The notes under the pieces: model-generated | What the model was told of the DNA's origin: nothing | Database searches by the model: none | What the model saw: only the letters and a program-made list of their open reading frames with translations | Origin: Daejeonella rubra | GTDB lineage: Bacteria; Bacteroidota; Bacteroidia; Sphingobacteriales; Sphingobacteriaceae | Assembly: GCF_900103545.1 (NCBI RefSeq) | Contig: NZ_FNHH01000001.1 | Coordinates: 124,001 to 188,000, forward strand | Reading direction: 5' to 3' | Length of the DNA: 64,000 nt | Translations under genes and position numbers: made by a program | Part shown: piece by piece, positions 26,446 through 34,819 of the stretch | Layout of the letters: the number at the start of each line of letters is the position of its first letter | Position numbering within the stretch: position 1 is the stretch's first letter

Positions 26446-27210
26446 ATGAGAAAAAATATTGTTGCCGGTAACTGGAAAATGAATATGGACCTTGAAAAAG
26501 GGATCCAGCTTTTTAATGAAATACAGCAACTCCTTAAAGAGGAGGTTAGCGGAGATCAGGAGGTAATTATTTGCCCCCCATATATTCATTTAAGCAGCTT
26601 AGCTAAAGCTTTAGATGCAGATGTTAAATTGTCAATAGGTGCTCAGAATTGCCATCATGCCGATAGCGGTGCTTATACAGGTGAGGTGTCAGCTTCAATT
26701 ATTGCTTCAACTGGTGCAGATTATGTAATAATCGGACATTCAGAGCGCAGATTGTATTTTTCTGAGTCGAATTCTTTATTGGCACAGAAACTTGATGCTG
26801 TATTGAAAAATGGCTTGATACCGATTTTTTGTATAGGTGAAACGCTGGAGCAGAGAAATGGAGGAACCTATTTTGACGTAATAAAAGAACAAATTTCTGA
26901 AGCATCTTTCCATCTTCAGGGCAACGATTACAGTAAAATGGTACTAGCCTATGAGCCTGTTTGGGCTATAGGAACAGGATTGACTGCTAGTCCTGAGCAA
27001 GCTCAGGAAATTCATTCCTTTATCCGGAACTTACTGGCCAATAAATATGGTCAGGATCTGGCTGATAATTTGACTATTTTATATGGAGGGAGCTGTAATC
27101 CTAAAAATGCTTCGGAGCTTTTTGCACAGCCGGATATTGATGGCGGATTGATTGGAGGTGCTTCATTAAAAGCCCGTGATTTTGTGGATATTATCAAAGC
27201 ACTCAGTTAA
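26446..27210 (+). CDS. tpiA: Triosephosphate isomerase
   Basis: Glycolytic enzyme interconverting DHAP and glyceraldehyde 3-phosphate. From ATG 26446 (254 residues) it begins MRKNIVAGNWKMNMDLEKG with the Asn/Lys active-site residues; an upstream ATG at 26386 would add 20 atypical residues overlapping the previous gene. The catalytic His is in IIGHSERR (about 96-103), the Glu in YEPVWAIGTG (about 168-177), and the phosphate loop is in LYGGSCNPKNA and DGGLIGGASL. It is followed by prmA after 2 bases. Confidence 0.97.
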   Translation: MRKNIVAGNWKMNMDLEKGIQLFNEIQQLLKEEVSGDQEVIICPPYIHLSSLAKALDADVKLSIGAQNCHHADSGAYTGEVSASIIASTGADYVIIGHSERRLYFSESNSLLAQKLDAVLKNGLIPIFCIGETLEQRNGGTYFDVIKEQISEASFHLQGNDYSKMVLAYEPVWAIGTGLTASPEQAQEIHSFIRNLLANKYGQDLADNLTILYGGSCNPKNASELFAQPDIDGGLIGGASLKARDFVDIIKALS

Positions 27211-27212
27211 GC

Positions 27213-28055
27213 ATGGTTTATAGCGAAGTTATATTTAACCTTTCCACCATAGAGGAGTTCCATAAAGATTTATTGATCAATGCTTTATCTGAAATAGGCT
27301 TCGATACTTTTGAAGATATTGAAAATGGTTTTAAAGCTTATATTCCTTCTGAAGAACTCAATGCAGATGAGGTAGAATTGTTAAAGGAAGTATTTGGAGA
27401 TATGTTCACATTCACATTTACCTCTAAAAGTATCCCTCATCAAAACTGGAATGAGATATGGGAAAGCAATTTCGAGCCGCTTCAGGTTGGTAATCGCTGT
27501 TATATTCGTGCAACTTTTCATGAACCTCATCCAGAGTACGAATATGAGATTGTGATCGATCCAAAGATGGCCTTTGGAACCGGCCATCATCAAACTACCG
27601 CCCTGATGATGGAATTTATGCTTGATGAAAATTTCGCAGGACAAAAAGTTCTGGATATGGGCTGCGGTACAGGTATTTTGGCAATATTAGCTTCAAAAAT
27701 GGGCGCAGCAGAGATTTTAGCTATTGATTATGATGAGATTTGCTTTGAAAGTACAATTGAAAACTCAGAGCTGAATGGAATAAATAATATCGAGGCTTTA
27801 TGTGGATCTAAAGAAGTGATTCCTGATCAAAAATTTGATACCATCCTTGCTAACATTAACCGTAATATTTTGTTAGACCAATTGGACCGTTATTCGGAGG
27901 TCGCAAAACCTGGTTCGGCACTTTTTCTGAGTGGCTTCTATGAAGAACCTGATCTGTCAATAATTAAGCAAAAATGCGATTCTGTAGGATTTAGTTACAT
28001 AGATCATAAAGAGCTCAATAATTGGGTCTCTGCCAAGTTTAAGTTTCTTGTTTAA
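27213..28055 (+). CDS. prmA: Ribosomal protein L11 methyltransferase
   Basis: SAM-dependent methyltransferase that trimethylates ribosomal protein L11. The 280-residue protein has an N-terminal substrate-recognition domain (about 1-95), a linker, and the catalytic domain with DPKMAFGTGHHQTTALMM (about 113-130), the SAM-binding VLDMGCGTGILAILASKMGA (about 144-163) and the catalytic-type ILANINRNILL. It is the third gene of the 25239-tpiA-prmA run. A 416-base AT-rich gap follows. Confidence 0.95.
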   Translation: MVYSEVIFNLSTIEEFHKDLLINALSEIGFDTFEDIENGFKAYIPSEELNADEVELLKEVFGDMFTFTFTSKSIPHQNWNEIWESNFEPLQVGNRCYIRATFHEPHPEYEYEIVIDPKMAFGTGHHQTTALMMEFMLDENFAGQKVLDMGCGTGILAILASKMGAAEILAIDYDEICFESTIENSELNGINNIEALCGSKEVIPDQKFDTILANINRNILLDQLDRYSEVAKPGSALFLSGFYEEPDLSIIKQKCDSVGFSYIDHKELNNWVSAKFKFLV

Positions 28056-28471
28056 ATAAACTTTATTAGTTTATTGGAAAAATAATTTAAATTTGCAATG
28101 TAATTAGTTCTGAAATATTTTGCACTTCCAAAGAAAATTCTTATTTCTAAGTTTTTTCAACTTTTTAGATACCCTTTTTTAAATTCTGCGAAATATTATG
28201 GTGTTTATTTGAGTTTGACAGGAAATTAAATTAATGCATAGGGAAAAATTTTATATTGTTTGTTGAGAACTTTCATAATAAAATTTCGTTTAATAATTAT
28301 TTAGGTATACAATTGAATAATTTTAATACAATAGAAAAACAAAGGAGGGAAATGAGTGTTAATAAATTTTAAAGAAAATAAATTACCATGTATATATATC
28401 AGTTAAATAGTTTTAATATTTATTAAGCTATATTAAAACAAACATCTATTCTACCAAGAAAAACAAAACCC
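28056..28471 (+). other. AT-rich intergenic region
   Basis: This 416-base gap between prmA and the XRE regulator is very AT-rich and has no convincing gene or RNA fold. The one feature I see is AAAGGAGGG at 28341-28349, a strong Shine-Dalgarno-like sequence. It precedes an ATG at 28352 that opens only a six-codon frame (MSVNKF, stop at 28370). I give it no function. Confidence 0.5.
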
Positions 28472-28807
28472 ATGAAAACATTAGGAAAAAAGATTCGCCT
28501 GCTAAGGCATCAGAAAAGTTGGAGTCAGGAAGACGTAGCCAAGCAGCTAGAAATTTCCATCCCGGCATTTTCAAAAATTGAAACTGGAATTACTGATATT
28601 AATTTATCCAGGTTAGAGCAAATATCAAAATTATTTGAAATGACAGTAGTTCAGTTACTTACTTTTAATGATAAGGAAGGTCAGGAGAGCTATAATACGG
28701 AAGTTGATAGCCTAACGCTGAAACTTCATGAACGTGAAATGGAACTTATTGATCTTCAAAAGAAAATCATTGAGTTGTATGAGGAGCTTCGTGCTTTTAG
28801 GAAATAA
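28472..28807 (+). CDS. XRE-family helix-turn-helix regulator
   Basis: The 111-residue protein has a Cro/CI-type helix-turn-helix at about 5-62 (LGKKIRLLRHQKSWSQEDVAKQLEISIPAFSKIETG, then NLSRLEQISKLFEMTVVQLL). A C-terminal helical tail follows (about 72-108), with heptad spacing of Leu/Ile that suggests a coiled coil for dimerisation. Such HTH-plus-coiled-coil proteins are common in Bacteroidota; targets are unknown. It stands alone behind a long AT-rich upstream region, with a strong two-way terminator after it. Confidence 0.86.
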   Translation: MKTLGKKIRLLRHQKSWSQEDVAKQLEISIPAFSKIETGITDINLSRLEQISKLFEMTVVQLLTFNDKEGQESYNTEVDSLTLKLHEREMELIDLQKKIIELYEELRAFRK

Positions 28808-28845
28808 TAAAGAAAGGGCCTGCAACAGAAGGCCCTTTCTTTATT
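28806..28845. terminator. Bidirectional intrinsic terminator
   Basis: A perfect 15-bp stem (AATAAAGAAAGGGCC with GGCCCTTTCTTTATT, 10-base loop) lies between the convergent XRE and acetyltransferase-like genes. T-rich ends on both strands suit both transcripts; it overlaps the last 2 bases of the minus-strand stop codon. Confidence 0.85.
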
Positions 28846-29962
28846 AGAATAATTTTCTTAATGTGGCATGTTTCTTTCCAAGCGTGGCACCTGTTGCTTC
28901 ATGAATAGAAAGCATTTTATCGTTGAAATCTCCTACCCATGATAATTCCAGTTCTTCATATTGATTCATTGGAATAACATATTCTTTAAGTTTTATGAAC
29001 AAGGCAGATTCTAAGCCGAGTTTTTGAAAAGGTTTCTTAGTACCCATAACTACTGCACGCATTCTGTTTACTCCCTTCCATCTGTAGTATAGAAATTTTA
29101 ATTTCTCGATCAGGCCAAGTTTTCCATTAAAGCTTTTGATCATTTGGTTTGCATCAGGAATGATAACTATCACTGATGCCGGTTCTTCATTAATGTAAGC
29201 AAACCAGATCAGCTTTTCATCCATCACTGTTTTCATTTTATTGAAACTTTCAAGAATACCCTGTGTTTCCAAAGGCACAAAGTTTTCAAAGTTCTGCCAG
29301 GCATCATTATAGATCTCTGCAAAGTCTTTGGCGAATTGTTCCAGTTTGCCAACTTCCAGATGCCTGAAGGTATAGCCTGGTTTATTGGCAACCCATTGAG
29401 CGATTTTTGTAAAACGTTCCGGAAATGGCTTTTTTACCTCAAGGTGATTTGTGATCTGTTCATATAGTACGGTGAACCCATAATCTTCAAATAGCTTTTT
29501 ATAATAGGAGTGGTGATAGTTCATACCATACGATGGGGTAGTGAACCCCTCGATCAATAGTCCCCAGAAGCTGTCATTCTCTCCAAAGTTGATTGGTCCG
29601 TCCATTGCTTTCATTCCTCTTTCTGAAAGCCAGTTTTTTGCCGTATCAAATAATAATGTTGCCGCTTCTTTGTTGTCAATGGATTCAAAAAAACCTATAC
29701 CTCCGGTTGCTTGCTTTGGCTGGTAGGCTTTGTTTTCATTGATAAATGCAGCGATACGGCCGATCAGTTTTCCGTCATTTGATTTTAATACCCATCTGGT
29801 ACAGGTTCCATGAGTATGGAAATTGTTCTTTTTAGGGTCGAAAATAGCTTCAATATCTTTATCGAGGGGACAAACCCAGTACTTATCATTCCTATATAGT
29901 TCACGTGCAACATCTAAGAATTCAACAGCCGTGCTGGTATTATCAACTTCTTTTAAAATCAT
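28844..29962 (-). CDS. GNAT-like acyltransferase of the YghO type
   Basis: A 372-residue protein with an N-terminal region like N-acetyltransferases (FLDVARELYRNDKYWVCPLDKDIEAIFDPKKN, IGRIAAFINENK, GGIGFFESIDNKEAATLLFDTAKNWL). The conserved segment MDGPINFGENDSFWGLLIEGF (about 121-141) is typical of the widespread YghO-like family often annotated as GNAT. Its C-terminal half holds MGTKKPFQKLGLESALFIKLKEY, which fits the acetyl-CoA-binding part of the fold. The substrate is unknown. It is flanked by terminators on both sides, so it is probably monocistronic. Confidence 0.78.
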   Translation of the reverse strand: MILKEVDNTSTAVEFLDVARELYRNDKYWVCPLDKDIEAIFDPKKNNFHTHGTCTRWVLKSNDGKLIGRIAAFINENKAYQPKQATGGIGFFESIDNKEAATLLFDTAKNWLSERGMKAMDGPINFGENDSFWGLLIEGFTTPSYGMNYHHSYYKKLFEDYGFTVLYEQITNHLEVKKPFPERFTKIAQWVANKPGYTFRHLEVGKLEQFAKDFAEIYNDAWQNFENFVPLETQGILESFNKMKTVMDEKLIWFAYINEEPASVIVIIPDANQMIKSFNGKLGLIEKLKFLYYRWKGVNRMRAVVMGTKKPFQKLGLESALFIKLKEYVIPMNQYEELELSWVGDFNDKMLSIHEATGATLGKKHATLRKLF

Positions 29963-29982
29963 TGGGTATACGGGGATTAAAT

Positions 29983-30010
29983 AAAAAAAGCATTCAGAAA
30001 ACTGAATGCC
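29983..30010 (-). terminator. Intrinsic terminator of the acidic small gene
   Basis: GCATTCAG and CTGAATGC form an 8-bp stem with a 4-base loop. On the minus strand it is followed by a run of seven T. It lies 27 bases downstream of the 30037 stop. Confidence 0.78.
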
Positions 30011-30036
30011 TGAATATTAGATTAGGGCATATTTCA

Positions 30037-30237
30037 TCAAAAATCGTCTTCGTCATCATCAAAATTGTCGAAATCCTGAATGTCATCATCAAGTTGGATG
30101 TCAAAGTCATCTTCATCATCAAGGATTGGACGATTTGATTCCTTAGGATCGGTCAAATGGTTTTGCTCCTTCACCGGGCCTGTACCAGCTTTTTTGCCTG
30201 GCCCTTCGCTTTTAGTTATTTTTTTTGGCGACTTCAT
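30037..30237 (-). CDS. Small protein with a very acidic C-terminus
   Basis: A 66-residue protein with a basic N-terminal third (MKSPKKITKSEGPGKKAG) and an acidic tail in which Asp and Glu make up most of residues 41-66 with regularly spaced Phe (DDFDIQ, DIQDFDNF, DDDEDDF). It has no signal peptide and is likely disordered. Support for being real: an ATG, a dedicated terminator, and low overlap with anything else. Polarised charge suggests binding to a basic protein or nucleic-acid mimicry, but this is a guess. Confidence 0.6.
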   Translation of the reverse strand: MKSPKKITKSEGPGKKAGTGPVKEQNHLTDPKESNRPILDDEDDFDIQLDDDIQDFDNFDDDEDDF

Positions 30238-30344
30238 CTGTAGAAAATTACACTTTTTTTTTGTGATATAATGTGAATATAAAATTAATAAGATTTTAAA
30301 TTTTCAGCTCTTCTTTTTTGTTTTTTATTTCAGGTACAGATCTT

Positions 30345-30911
30345 TTATTCGGTCTGTTCTCCAATAGTATTATTTTCAGCGATCAGTTCATTGATCTGTG
30401 GCAGATCATTTGTTGAGTTAATCCCAAAATAATCCATAAATAGACCACTGGTAGTGTATAGGAGTGGTTTTCCAACTGAATCCGCTTTGCCACTAATACT
30501 GATTAATTCCTTTTCCAAAAGCTTTTGAACAGTGTAATCACAATTGACCCCTCTTATCTGCTCAATTTCAAGTTTTGTGATCGGTTGTTTATAGGCAACG
30601 ATAGCTAGGGTTTCCAATGCCGCCTGACTTAATTTTTTCCTGGATCGTTGTATTTGCAATTGATTGATCACCGGATAGTATTCTTTTTTGGTCAGGAACT
30701 GATAACCTCCATTCAGATGAACAAGCTCAATAGCAAGGTCCATCTCCAGATATTTCAAACGGATCTGCTCTATGTTTTTACGAATACTTTCAATTTTGAT
30801 TGTTTCTTCCATAAGTTCAGACAAAACCTGTGAGATCTCCTCCTCAGTAATGCTTTTATCTGAAGCGAATATCAGTGCCTCAATTAAATTTAATGGCTTC
30901 TCAAAACTCAT
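30345..30911 (-). CDS. scpB: Segregation and condensation protein B
   Basis: Winged-helix kleisin-associated subunit of the SMC-ScpAB condensin that organises and segregates chromosomes. From ATG 30911 (188 residues) it starts MSFEKPLNLIEALIFASDK, matching the family; the upstream ATG at 30929 adds six residues without support. The conserved core QAALETLAIVAYKQPITKLEIEQIRGVNCDYTVQKLLEKELI (split across about 96-137) is intact. scpA and smc are not adjacent here. Confidence 0.95.
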   Translation of the reverse strand: MSFEKPLNLIEALIFASDKSITEEEISQVLSELMEETIKIESIRKNIEQIRLKYLEMDLAIELVHLNGGYQFLTKKEYYPVINQLQIQRSRKKLSQAALETLAIVAYKQPITKLEIEQIRGVNCDYTVQKLLEKELISISGKADSVGKPLLYTTSGLFMDYFGINSTNDLPQINELIAENNTIGEQTE

Positions 30912-31002
30912 AAACAAACATACTGACAATGCATTTTAAACGAAAACAATGTTGAATAAATATTGATAATTATTGGGATTCATTAATTGAGAAAAATTTA
31001 TA

Positions 31003-31027
31003 AATCCATCCATAGGTTTAAGTCGTA
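31003..31027 (+). promoter_or_regulatory. Possible ECF-sigma promoter before the ferritin-like genes
   Basis: No TAnnTTTG element precedes 31062. Instead AATCC (31003-31007), a 16-base gap and CGTA (31024-31027) resemble the general form of ECF-sigma promoters. The match is weak. Confidence 0.25.
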
Positions 31028-31061
31028 GTTCTAAGCAATCAACGTAAAACATAAAAGAGAT

Positions 31062-31748
31062 ATGGAAAACTTAAGAACACAAAAAGATCACTCTGCAAGG
31101 CTTGATCGTCGCTCATTCCTGCAATTTGCCGGGGCAGGAGCCGCTGGAATTGCCTTGCTGGCAGCAGGATGTAAAAAAGATGAATCGATGATGATGGATT
31201 CTACAGGTGTAAACCTTGGAAGTGGTGATGTGGGTATATTGAACTATGCTTATGCACTTGAACAGCTTGAAGCAGCATTTTATACCAGGGTAGCTTCATC
31301 GTTCTATACAGGTATTACCGAGGCAGAAAGACTGTTGCTTTCTGATATCAGGGATCATGAAATTGCTCATCGTGAGTTTTTTAAGAATGCACTGGGTTCC
31401 AATGCTATACCCGGACTGGAGGTTGATTTTTCAATGATCAATTTCAGCAGCCGCGAAAGTGTTCTGGGAACCGCCAAAGCTTTTGAAGACCTGGGCGTTT
31501 CTGCCTACAATGGAGCAGGGGTTTTAATCAAGGATGCAGCCTACCTGACCCTTGCCGGTAAGATCGTTTCTGTAGAAGCCCGCCATGCAGCATTGATCCG
31601 CGATCTGATCAGCAATGGAAGCTTTGCCAATTCTGAAGTGATTGATAATAACGGGCTTGATAAATCCCGTCTTCCGCTGGAAGTGCTAGGTATTGCCGCA
31701 CCTTTCATCAAAACTAAAATCAACGCAAACGATCTACCTAAATCTTAA
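31062..31748 (+). CDS. Ferritin-like domain lipoprotein, Tat-exported
   Basis: The N-terminus carries a twin-arginine signal (DRRSFLQFAGAGAAGIALLAAGC, split across about 14-36) ending in a lipobox-like Ala-Ala-Gly-Cys. It is therefore probably exported folded and lipid-anchored. The rest (about 50-195) is a ferritin-like four-helix bundle of the DUF/PF13668 type with paired metal-site patterns: EQLEAAFYTRV, RDHEIAHREFF, TAKAFEDLGVSAY and SVEARHAALIRDL. Members are common in Sphingobacteriales, linked to stress or desiccation. The second copy starts 11 bases later. The base composition is visibly more GC-rich than the neighbours. Confidence 0.87.
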   Translation: MENLRTQKDHSARLDRRSFLQFAGAGAAGIALLAAGCKKDESMMMDSTGVNLGSGDVGILNYAYALEQLEAAFYTRVASSFYTGITEAERLLLSDIRDHEIAHREFFKNALGSNAIPGLEVDFSMINFSSRESVLGTAKAFEDLGVSAYNGAGVLIKDAAYLTLAGKIVSVEARHAALIRDLISNGSFANSEVIDNNGLDKSRLPLEVLGIAAPFIKTKINANDLPKS

Positions 31749-31759
31749 TCGAAACAGCT

Positions 31760-32596
31760 ATGAATATCCTGAACATATTAGAAGAAATAGAAAAAACTGA
31801 TGCCGAAGTATATGAGCGCATCAGTCCGAGAAGAAAAGCCATGGCCGAGTTTTACGGCTTTGGAAAGAAAGTTGCCCTTGCATCTTTACCCCTTGCCCTC
31901 GGTACCATGTTTAAAAAAGCCTATGCCCAAACGGCAAGTGCAGATGTAGAAGCCGTATTGCAGTTTGCTTTGACACTGGAATACCTGGAGGCCGAATTTT
32001 ATACCAGAGGGGTAGCCGCTGCAGGACTAATACCTGCTGGTGCTCCGCTTGGAGCAATTACTACGATCCGGGATCATGAAAACCAGCATGTGGCCTTTCT
32101 TAAAACAGCATTAATGTCATTAGGTAAAACGCCGGTCAGCAAGCCGACCTTTGATTTTTCGGCGGGAAAAGGCTCCAATTCAGGACCATTTGCCAATGTT
32201 TTTACCAATTATGATACTTTCCTAGCCGTAGCTCAAACCTTTGAAGATACCGGCGTAAGAGCCTATAAAGGGCAGGCCCCGGCATTAATTGGAAGTGGGG
32301 GAGTACTTACTGCTGCGCTGAATATTCACTCTGTAGAAGCCCGCCACGCGGCACATATCCGGCAAATGCGCAAGGCACGTGGTGCGAATGTGAAACCCTG
32401 GATCACCGGAATGGATACAGGCATTGGTGCGATAGTACAGAAATCGTATGAAGGCGAAGAACTCGAAACCCAGGCCGGAATAAAAATTACCGGTATAAAT
32501 GGACAGGCAATCTCTGTGAATGCAGCTACCGAAGCATTCGATGAGCCATTAACTAAGGCCCAGATCCTAGCTATCGTTGATCCTTTTATAGTTTAG
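31760..32596 (+). CDS. Ferritin-like domain protein, exported
   Basis: A 278-residue paralogue of the preceding gene. A signal-like segment (about 23-54: SPRRKAMAEFYGFGKKVALASL, ending AYAQ) also contains twin arginines. The ferritin-like bundle repeats the metal-ligand patterns TLEYLEAEFYTRGV, IRDHENQHVAFL, VAQTFEDTGVRAYKG and SVEARHAAHIRQM. A C-terminal extension of about 60 residues is absent from the first copy. Both are probably periplasmic or surface proteins that bind iron or another metal. They share an operon with a strong terminator after this gene. Confidence 0.87.
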   Translation: MNILNILEEIEKTDAEVYERISPRRKAMAEFYGFGKKVALASLPLALGTMFKKAYAQTASADVEAVLQFALTLEYLEAEFYTRGVAAAGLIPAGAPLGAITTIRDHENQHVAFLKTALMSLGKTPVSKPTFDFSAGKGSNSGPFANVFTNYDTFLAVAQTFEDTGVRAYKGQAPALIGSGGVLTAALNIHSVEARHAAHIRQMRKARGANVKPWITGMDTGIGAIVQKSYEGEELETQAGIKITGINGQAISVNAATEAFDEPLTKAQILAIVDPFIV

Positions 32597-32650
32597 TAGA
32601 TTTGAAAAAAGGCAGAATTAATTCTTTGTTTTTAGTTTAGGTTTAGTTAA

Positions 32651-32677
32651 AAGGGAGCAGAGGTGCTCCCTTTTTTT
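32651..32677 (+). terminator. Intrinsic terminator of the ferritin-like operon
   Basis: AAGGGAGCA pairs with TGCTCCCTT across a 4-base loop and runs into seven T. It ends 2 bases from the convergent kinase gene. Confidence 0.85.
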
Positions 32678-32678
32678 G

Positions 32679-34502
32679 TTAAACAGGAATTGTGATAATT
32701 ACTTCAGTTCCTGATTCGCCGGTCTGAACCTTATTAATACTGATCTTCTTGATATTTAGTTTATTAAGCAAGCTAACCCTTTCCTCAATTAATTCTAATC
32801 CACGGCTAATATGTCCGGATGTTTTATTTTTTATTGAATTTGATATCCCGATTCCGTTATCTGTTATTCTGATCCGGAGTTCATCATTCTGGCAAGTAAA
32901 ATCTATGTCAATTAATCCTCCTGTTTCTTTTGGCATAATGCCATGCCATATCGCATTTTCTATGAATGGCTGGATTAACATCGGTGGTAAAATAATTTCC
33001 TCGCCATCAATATTATTTGAAACTGTGATGTTGTATTTCATTTTTTCTGAGAACCTGATTTTTTCAAGAGATAGATACAGAGATAAATATTCCATCTCTT
33101 CCATGAGTGTAATGGAGCTCTTAAGGCATATCTCAAGATGTTTTCGCATCAAATTCGCGAAAATGCTAAGGATTTTATTTGCCTCTTGCGAATCATCCTG
33201 ACTAATAAAATACTGAATAGTATTTAATACATTGAAGATGAAATGGGGGTTTACCATTGCCTGAAGAGTTTTTTGCTCCAGCATTGTGACCCTGTTTTCA
33301 ATCTCGATATCCTTCCTTTTTCTTTTCTTTTGTAGCAGAGCATAAGTGCTAATTCCTATTAAAGCAGTAAATAGGATTAAGGAAAAAATGATTGTAAGGG
33401 TCCACCAGTACAATGTTTCTCTATACTTTTGCTGTGCTATGATCAGCTCATTCTCCTGAATTTGCTGTTGCTGGATATAATAACTTGAAGTCTTGTCTAT
33501 ATTGTCAGTTTGATTTTTAGAGAGAAGCAGACTGTCATACTTATGAACCTGGATTAAATATTGTAAAGCTTTTTTATAGTTTTTTTGTTTGTTTTCAAGT
33601 AGATATGCAGCATGAATTAAATCATGTTCAAAGTTCTTATTTTTAACAATTTTTGAATACTTCAATCCTTCTTTTATATTTATTTTCGCTTCACTATATT
33701 CATTTAGCTCATAATTAATTTTAGAAAGTGTAGTATAGCAGCCTATAAGTGTTGTGAATAATTTTTTCTTTTCTGATCCTTCGATAGCTTTATTTATCCT
33801 AAATTCTGCTTCTTTATATTCTTTTATTTGATAATATACAATTCCTGTATTGAGAAGATTTATTATAATATTAACAGTGTCTTTTCTTGCAATAAATATC
33901 TTATTGCTACTATTGTAGTAAAAAAGAGCTTGTCTGAATTTTGAATTCAGGCGCAATATTGATGCAATGTTAAAAAACAAACCTGCTTTTAATTCCTCGT
34001 CATCGAAATTTTTGGTGATTTTGAGCGATTTTTTATAGTATTCAAGAGCCTTATTATAGTTAATAAATCTATATAGATTTCCTATATTATTATAAACCCT
34101 TGCTTGTTGCTTTAAGTCTTTATTGATCTTGAAGTACTTGACTGCTTCAAGATAATTTTTAACTGCCTGGTTTTTGTCGTTCAAATAAGAGTGTCCAATT
34201 CCTTTTACTCTGTATGCTTCGCCAATTCCTGAAATATAGTTTGCTTTTATTGCTAATTTCAAGCTGCTATCGGCCAGAATAATGGTTTTTGTAGGGTCTG
34301 AAAGGCGAAGATCAAAGGCAGATTTGTTCAGTTTGTTAATTTTAATACTGTCGCCTAAACTGGTTTCTATTAAAGATTTTCTGAAAATGTCTTCCCATGG
34401 CATGTTTAATGATCTCTCAGGTCTTAATGAATAGAATGCAATAAAACTTGCAGCCAATAATAATGTTACAGAATATGCAGCAATGAAGACTTTGTTTTTC
34501 AA
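32679..34502 (-). CDS. LytS-type sensor histidine kinase with TPR repeats
   Basis: Domain order in 607 residues: an N-terminal hydrophobic segment (about 6-24); a long sensor region with TPR-like helices (about 85-310: GIGEAYRVKGIGHSYLNDKNQAVKNY, ARVYNNIGNLYRFINYNKALEYY and others, each split); a transmembrane helix (about 366-388); the His_kinase domain with the phosphoacceptor His in MVNPHFIFNVLNTIQYF (about 418-434); then a HATPase domain (ENAIWHGIMP, ITDNGIGISNS). The region is AT-rich compared with neighbours. Its partner is surely the LytTR regulator 317 bases upstream, although a terminator-like hairpin separates them. Confidence 0.9.
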   Translation of the reverse strand: MKNKVFIAAYSVTLLLAASFIAFYSLRPERSLNMPWEDIFRKSLIETSLGDSIKINKLNKSAFDLRLSDPTKTIILADSSLKLAIKANYISGIGEAYRVKGIGHSYLNDKNQAVKNYLEAVKYFKINKDLKQQARVYNNIGNLYRFINYNKALEYYKKSLKITKNFDDEELKAGLFFNIASILRLNSKFRQALFYYNSSNKIFIARKDTVNIIINLLNTGIVYYQIKEYKEAEFRINKAIEGSEKKKLFTTLIGCYTTLSKINYELNEYSEAKINIKEGLKYSKIVKNKNFEHDLIHAAYLLENKQKNYKKALQYLIQVHKYDSLLLSKNQTDNIDKTSSYYIQQQQIQENELIIAQQKYRETLYWWTLTIIFSLILFTALIGISTYALLQKKRKRKDIEIENRVTMLEQKTLQAMVNPHFIFNVLNTIQYFISQDDSQEANKILSIFANLMRKHLEICLKSSITLMEEMEYLSLYLSLEKIRFSEKMKYNITVSNNIDGEEIILPPMLIQPFIENAIWHGIMPKETGGLIDIDFTCQNDELRIRITDNGIGISNSIKNKTSGHISRGLELIEERVSLLNKLNIKKISINKVQTGESGTEVIITIPV

Positions 34503-34603
34503 ATCCGAGAGTTTTGAATCAGATTCAAAGAATAATTCAGATGAAATTGAATAATCCTTTGAACTGATTTGAAAATGTAAATATAATTTTCTGTTAAAGC
34601 AAT

Positions 34604-34642
34604 AAAGGCGGTGAAACGCCCCAAACGTTTCAACCGCCTTTT
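34604..34642 (-). terminator. Hairpin between the LytTR regulator and kinase genes
   Basis: AAAGGCGGTGAAACG and CGTTTCAACCGCCTTT pair over about 15 bp with one bulge and a 7-base loop. On the minus strand the tail is TTTATTG, a moderate U-tract. It would end the regulator's transcript and leave the kinase on its own promoter. Confidence 0.65.
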
Positions 34643-34656
34643 CATAACTAATGTAA

Positions 34657-34674
34657 AATTACCTATAGGTAATT
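34657..34674. repeat. Perfect 18-base palindrome
   Basis: AATTACCTATAGGTAATT lies between the LytTR and kinase genes. It is operator-sized, with no adjacent dedicated regulator recognised. Confidence 0.6.
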
Positions 34675-34756
34675 GGTTACATCTTTAAAAGATAGAATCT
34701 TCTTGTTATATTAAGATCAATATTACTTCATTGTGTCAGGAATTCACTTTAACTTG

Positions 34757-34789
34757 AGTAAGTGGTATGTTTTATTTAGTTAACGGTAT
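34757..34789 (-). promoter_or_regulatory. LytTR-type double direct repeat upstream of the kinase
   Basis: On the minus strand ATACCGTTAACT (34789-34778) and ATACCACTTACT (34768-34757) are direct repeats with starts 21 bases apart. The core ACCGTTAAC resembles the known LytTR recognition pattern. A similar pair lies at 35666-35697. Binding by the neighbouring regulator is inference. Confidence 0.6.
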
Positions 34790-34819
34790 TCAAAACATAA
34801 AAATCGTGTAATAAAAGCC

